A DNA stretch of 23,879 nucleotides. Origin: Chloroflexota bacterium. GTDB lineage: Bacteria; Chloroflexota; Ktedonobacteria; Ktedonobacterales; Ktedonobacteraceae. The stretch's first letter is position 1; each line of letters opens with the position of its first letter. Below, piece by piece: positions 21,170-23,879 of this stretch. The notes under the pieces are model-generated. The model saw nothing but the letters and a program-made list of their open reading frames with translations, was not told the DNA's origin and searched no databases. A program made the position numbers and the translations under genes. Location of the stretch: the NCBI GenBank assembly GCA_005879655.1, contig VBJK01000068.1, forward strand, positions 40,102 to 63,980. The letters are read 5' to 3'.

Positions 21170-23620
21170 ATGGCTAAAAGCTTAAAATCAGCATTTAATC
21201 TGCATGGACAGCTGCTGCTATACATAGCTAGCGCATGGTTAGTGGGCATTTTTCTTGCATCGCTCGTTGCTTTGTCCTCGCTCTGGTTCTTGCTTGGAGT
21301 AGCGGGGGGACTCATCTTGCTCGTGTTGTGCTGGAGTGATCACAAAGCACGCCTCATACTGTTTCTGGCCTGCTGTTTACTACTTGGCGCGTGGCGCTAC
21401 ACAACAGCAACGCTACGAGAAGATCCCCAATCAATCGCCAGGTTCATTGGGGATCAACCATTACAGATACTTGGGACTGTCACTGACGAACCAAGACTTA
21501 TTGGTCGCAGTCGCCTCCTCGCCATCACAGTGTATAGCCTTGCTAGAGATAAGCAGACAACATGGAAGCCGGTAGATGGCCAGATAGACGTACGAACGTT
21601 TGGAACTGCGATAGAAGACCCTTATGGGGCAAATTATGGCGATGTGGTCGTGTTGCGCGGGAAATTGCAGGCGCAACCATCTTCTAGCATGCTTGGTACA
21701 CTTGCCACTATGACATTTCCGCGTGTCAGCGTGAAACAGAGCAATACTCTCTCTCCTATTGCAATGCTGTATCACCTCCGTCTCATGCTAGCCAATATCA
21801 TCGAACGAGCATTGCCACAGCCAGAAGCTGCGCTATTGGTCGCTATATTTTTGAGTATACGTACTTCGGCACTCAAACCTTTACTACCGGCTTTTAACGC
21901 GACAGGAATAGCACATTTAATTGCACCGTCAGGTTTTAAAGTAACGATACTCGCAGGTCTGGTTGGTAAGAGCATGGCCCTGTTCCATAAAGGACGTGCT
22001 CCAGGACTAGCGCGACAAAGGGTGACATGGCAATCCTGGTTAGTTACAGGGCTAAAGGTTGCGAGCGTCGGCATCTATACAATGCTTAGCGGCGCTGGGC
22101 CAGCGGCAATACGAGCGGGTGTTATGGGCATACTGCTGGTCATCGCTCCGCATCTGGGTCGTCGCTATAATGTTTATACGGCTTTGGCGGCTACTGCACT
22201 AGTGATGATTGTATTGTTTACACCGTTCTTACAGCGTTTCCTACAGCCTCTAGCGCGCATACCAGCAGGACATCATCTGATGGAGATTATTGCCGTTACT
22301 ATGGCAGCACAGATAGCGACCTTGCCAATCTTTGCCGTAACGTTCCAAGAAATTTCGCTGGTCGCGCCTCTGGCCAATATGCTCACGGTTCCATTATTCA
22401 GTACGATGATCGTCCTGGGGTTATGCGTATGCTGTGTGGGGATAATATGGCAACCACTGGCGATACCTCTTGCTTGGATCGCTTGGCCTGTTTTGTGGTA
22501 TGTGATTCATGCAGCACAATGGTGTTTTACACTTCCTGGTGCATATTTCAACATCGATGTCAGCAGCGGTTGGATCATATGGGCAGCATGGTGCTATTAT
22601 GCATTGCTGCTATTAGGGCTGAGTTTTCTCTTACGAACAGGAACGTTGCAAGCAGCATCAGTTCGGCATCATACAGCCTCATCGAGCTTCCTGACACTCT
22701 CCCCGCGCGCCTGGGGTTATGTGCGAGTAAGTAGCGGATTACTCATGGTTATAATAACAGGTTTAACTGCACTGATAGCACCTTCATCCGGCATACTAAA
22801 GATCGCTTTGTTACATGTTGCCCCCGCCAATCAACCATCGCAGGGAGATACGATAGTGATACAAACCCCTGATGGTAAAACAGTTTTGATCGACGCAGGA
22901 TTGGATGTTGCGTCCTTATCACAAGTGCTAGATAGCCGCCTTCCTCTCTGGCAGCGTAGCCTGGATGCCGTGATTCTCACTACGGCAGAGCAAGATCACA
23001 TTACGGGTTTGCAGGACATTATTCAAAGATACTATGTTAGTACGGTCGTGGATGCAGGTATGCTACATCCAAATGCCGCATATACGCGCTGGCGGCGTAC
23101 CATTAGGCAGGGCAACCTGCGTTACTTCTCTGTTGCGCAAGGCACCACCATTCCTTTAGGCGTAGGAGTCTCCTTACAAGTAATATGGCCGGGACAGCCA
23201 TTGCATAAAAGTAGTGACGAAGCGCGCGACAATGCCTTAGTCATGTATCTCATAGCGCCTGGGCTACGTATCTTACTCCTAGGGGTTGCAGCTCAAAGCA
23301 AATACGCATTGAATGGGCTACTCAATGCTTTATCATCAAACTATTTACAAGCGCAGATCGTACAAATGGTAGGAGAGAACAAAACGCCGTTTCCAGTTGA
23401 GCTGAAAATGGTTCTACAGAGGGCTACGCCATCCTTGTTGTTAGTTACACCTGGAGCACTGTCAGGTAAACAGCGTAAGGGGGGTGAAAATACCATGCTT
23501 AGGGAGGATACGTTGTCAACCTTGACTCAGGCAAGCTGGCAAGTGATGCAAACCGCACAAGTAGGAACTATTGAAATTCGTAGTAATAATGCCGGATGGA
23601 ACTTTAGTACAGCGTTCTAA
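21170..23620 (+). CDS. comEC: ComEC/Rec2 DNA-uptake channel with degenerate metallo-beta-lactamase domain
   Basis: ComEC forms the inner-membrane channel for single-stranded DNA uptake. The 816-residue protein has N-terminal helices and a DUF4131 region (1-185) including an OB-like part (LGTVTDEPRLIGRSRLLAITVYSLA). The Competence domain follows at about 215-490, with AFNATGIAHLIAPSGFKVTI and MLSGAGPAAIRAGVMGILL. The C-terminal part (about 540-800) is a metallo-beta-lactamase-like domain: QGDTIVIQTPDGKTVLIDAG is kept. The metal motif usually written THxHxDH is TTAEQDH (604-610), the later LLTGD is LLLGV, and the HHGS element is GENK. So the uptake channel looks intact but the nuclease-like site looks dead. 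The start ATG has GGGGA about nine bases upstream. Probable operon with comEA. Confidence 0.92.
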   Translation: MAKSLKSAFNLHGQLLLYIASAWLVGIFLASLVALSSLWFLLGVAGGLILLVLCWSDHKARLILFLACCLLLGAWRYTTATLREDPQSIARFIGDQPLQILGTVTDEPRLIGRSRLLAITVYSLARDKQTTWKPVDGQIDVRTFGTAIEDPYGANYGDVVVLRGKLQAQPSSSMLGTLATMTFPRVSVKQSNTLSPIAMLYHLRLMLANIIERALPQPEAALLVAIFLSIRTSALKPLLPAFNATGIAHLIAPSGFKVTILAGLVGKSMALFHKGRAPGLARQRVTWQSWLVTGLKVASVGIYTMLSGAGPAAIRAGVMGILLVIAPHLGRRYNVYTALAATALVMIVLFTPFLQRFLQPLARIPAGHHLMEIIAVTMAAQIATLPIFAVTFQEISLVAPLANMLTVPLFSTMIVLGLCVCCVGIIWQPLAIPLAWIAWPVLWYVIHAAQWCFTLPGAYFNIDVSSGWIIWAAWCYYALLLLGLSFLLRTGTLQAASVRHHTASSSFLTLSPRAWGYVRVSSGLLMVIITGLTALIAPSSGILKIALLHVAPANQPSQGDTIVIQTPDGKTVLIDAGLDVASLSQVLDSRLPLWQRSLDAVILTTAEQDHITGLQDIIQRYYVSTVVDAGMLHPNAAYTRWRRTIRQGNLRYFSVAQGTTIPLGVGVSLQVIWPGQPLHKSSDEARDNALVMYLIAPGLRILLLGVAAQSKYALNGLLNALSSNYLQAQIVQMVGENKTPFPVELKMVLQRATPSLLLVTPGALSGKQRKGGENTMLREDTLSTLTQASWQVMQTAQVGTIEIRSNNAGWNFSTAF

Positions 23621-23680
23621 AAAGAGAACCGGCATCGTTATCATATCACTGGTGCTAGTAAGAAGGGTCTTATTCAAATT

Positions 23681-23879
23681 ATGGTTTGTGAACGTTGCGG
23701 CAACGAGATAACACAAAACACTAGCATATGCCCTGTTTGTGGGACAGTACAAGCCAGGGCAAGCAGAGCCTCACGGCCTAATACTGCATATGGGGCCTAT
23801 ACAGAACCATCATGGTATGAACAAGAGTTTGCACCACAATCCCCGCTCTATGGCCCACGGTCAGGAGCCAACGTATCGC
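23681..23879 (+). CDS. Zinc-ribbon protein, N-terminal part (partial)
   Basis: From ATG 23681 the frame runs off the window: MVCERCGNEITQNTSICPVC, then GTVQARASRASRPNTAYGAY and on. Cys3, Cys6, Cys17 and Cys20 form a CxxC...CxxC zinc ribbon at the very N-terminus, followed by a Pro/Tyr/Ser-rich, probably disordered region. In related bacteria such proteins often continue into membrane segments, but this is not visible here. The ribosome site is weak (AAGGG about 13 bases upstream). The gene lies 60 bp after comEC on the same strand. Confidence 0.75.
   Translation, partial: MVCERCGNEITQNTSICPVCGTVQARASRASRPNTAYGAYTEPSWYEQEFAPQSPLYGPRSGANVS

Noticed and set aside
1..23879. CRISPR array or insertion sequence
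   Set aside because: No regularly spaced direct repeats with spacers and no transposase were seen.

Overview
The window looks like chromosomal DNA of a mid-GC soil-type Chloroflexota, most likely a Ktedonobacteria relative. This is inference from gene content: a DUF4388 protein, a roadblock/roadblock/MglA-like GTPase cluster, a helix-turn-helix plus GNAT protein, a short zinc-ribbon protein and a DUF2156 lysyltransferase-like protein. I ran no database search. Most of the window is housekeeping or signalling genes. About 17.4-20.2 kb looks accessory: small unknown genes and an orphan excisionase-like protein around tRNA-Arg.

Layout: the 3' end of moeA (1-96, +) meets a sigma-54-activator-like gene (91-1137 or 1167, -), preceded in its operon by a DUF4388 gene. 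Then come tRNA-Ser(TGA) and a seryl-tRNA synthetase (both -), and a repeat-containing lipoprotein with a perfect terminator. On the + strand follow a DUF402 gene, a HEAT-like gene and a small HAD gene. A minus-strand operon encodes two roadblock/LC7 proteins and a Ras-like GTPase. Next are a GC-rich repeat, guaB (-), a 54-residue membrane protein (-), a DrrAB-type ABC exporter (+), VKOR (-), a GT39-like membrane glycosyltransferase (-) and an MprF-like protein (+). After the accessory stretch come comEA-comEC (+) and the start of a zinc-ribbon gene running off the window.

How the genes connect: DUF4388, roadblock proteins and the MglA-like GTPase are families tied to polarity and surface signalling. 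comEA-comEC encode the DNA-uptake channel. VKOR makes disulfides in exported proteins.

The main surprises are lost catalytic motifs in otherwise well-kept proteins. SerRS lacks the Glu of its TxE motif and the Glu of its 'REISS' motif. ComEC has lost all three metal motifs of its metallo-beta-lactamase domain. The sigma-54 activator has GAFTDA instead of GAFTGA. The HAD protein lacks the general-acid Asp. I also note a leaderless-looking serS promoter, GGTTA boxes around a divergent promoter pair, a terminal-repeat-bounded element that supplies the guaB stop codon, and a small gene whose Shine-Dalgarno site points to the wrong frame.
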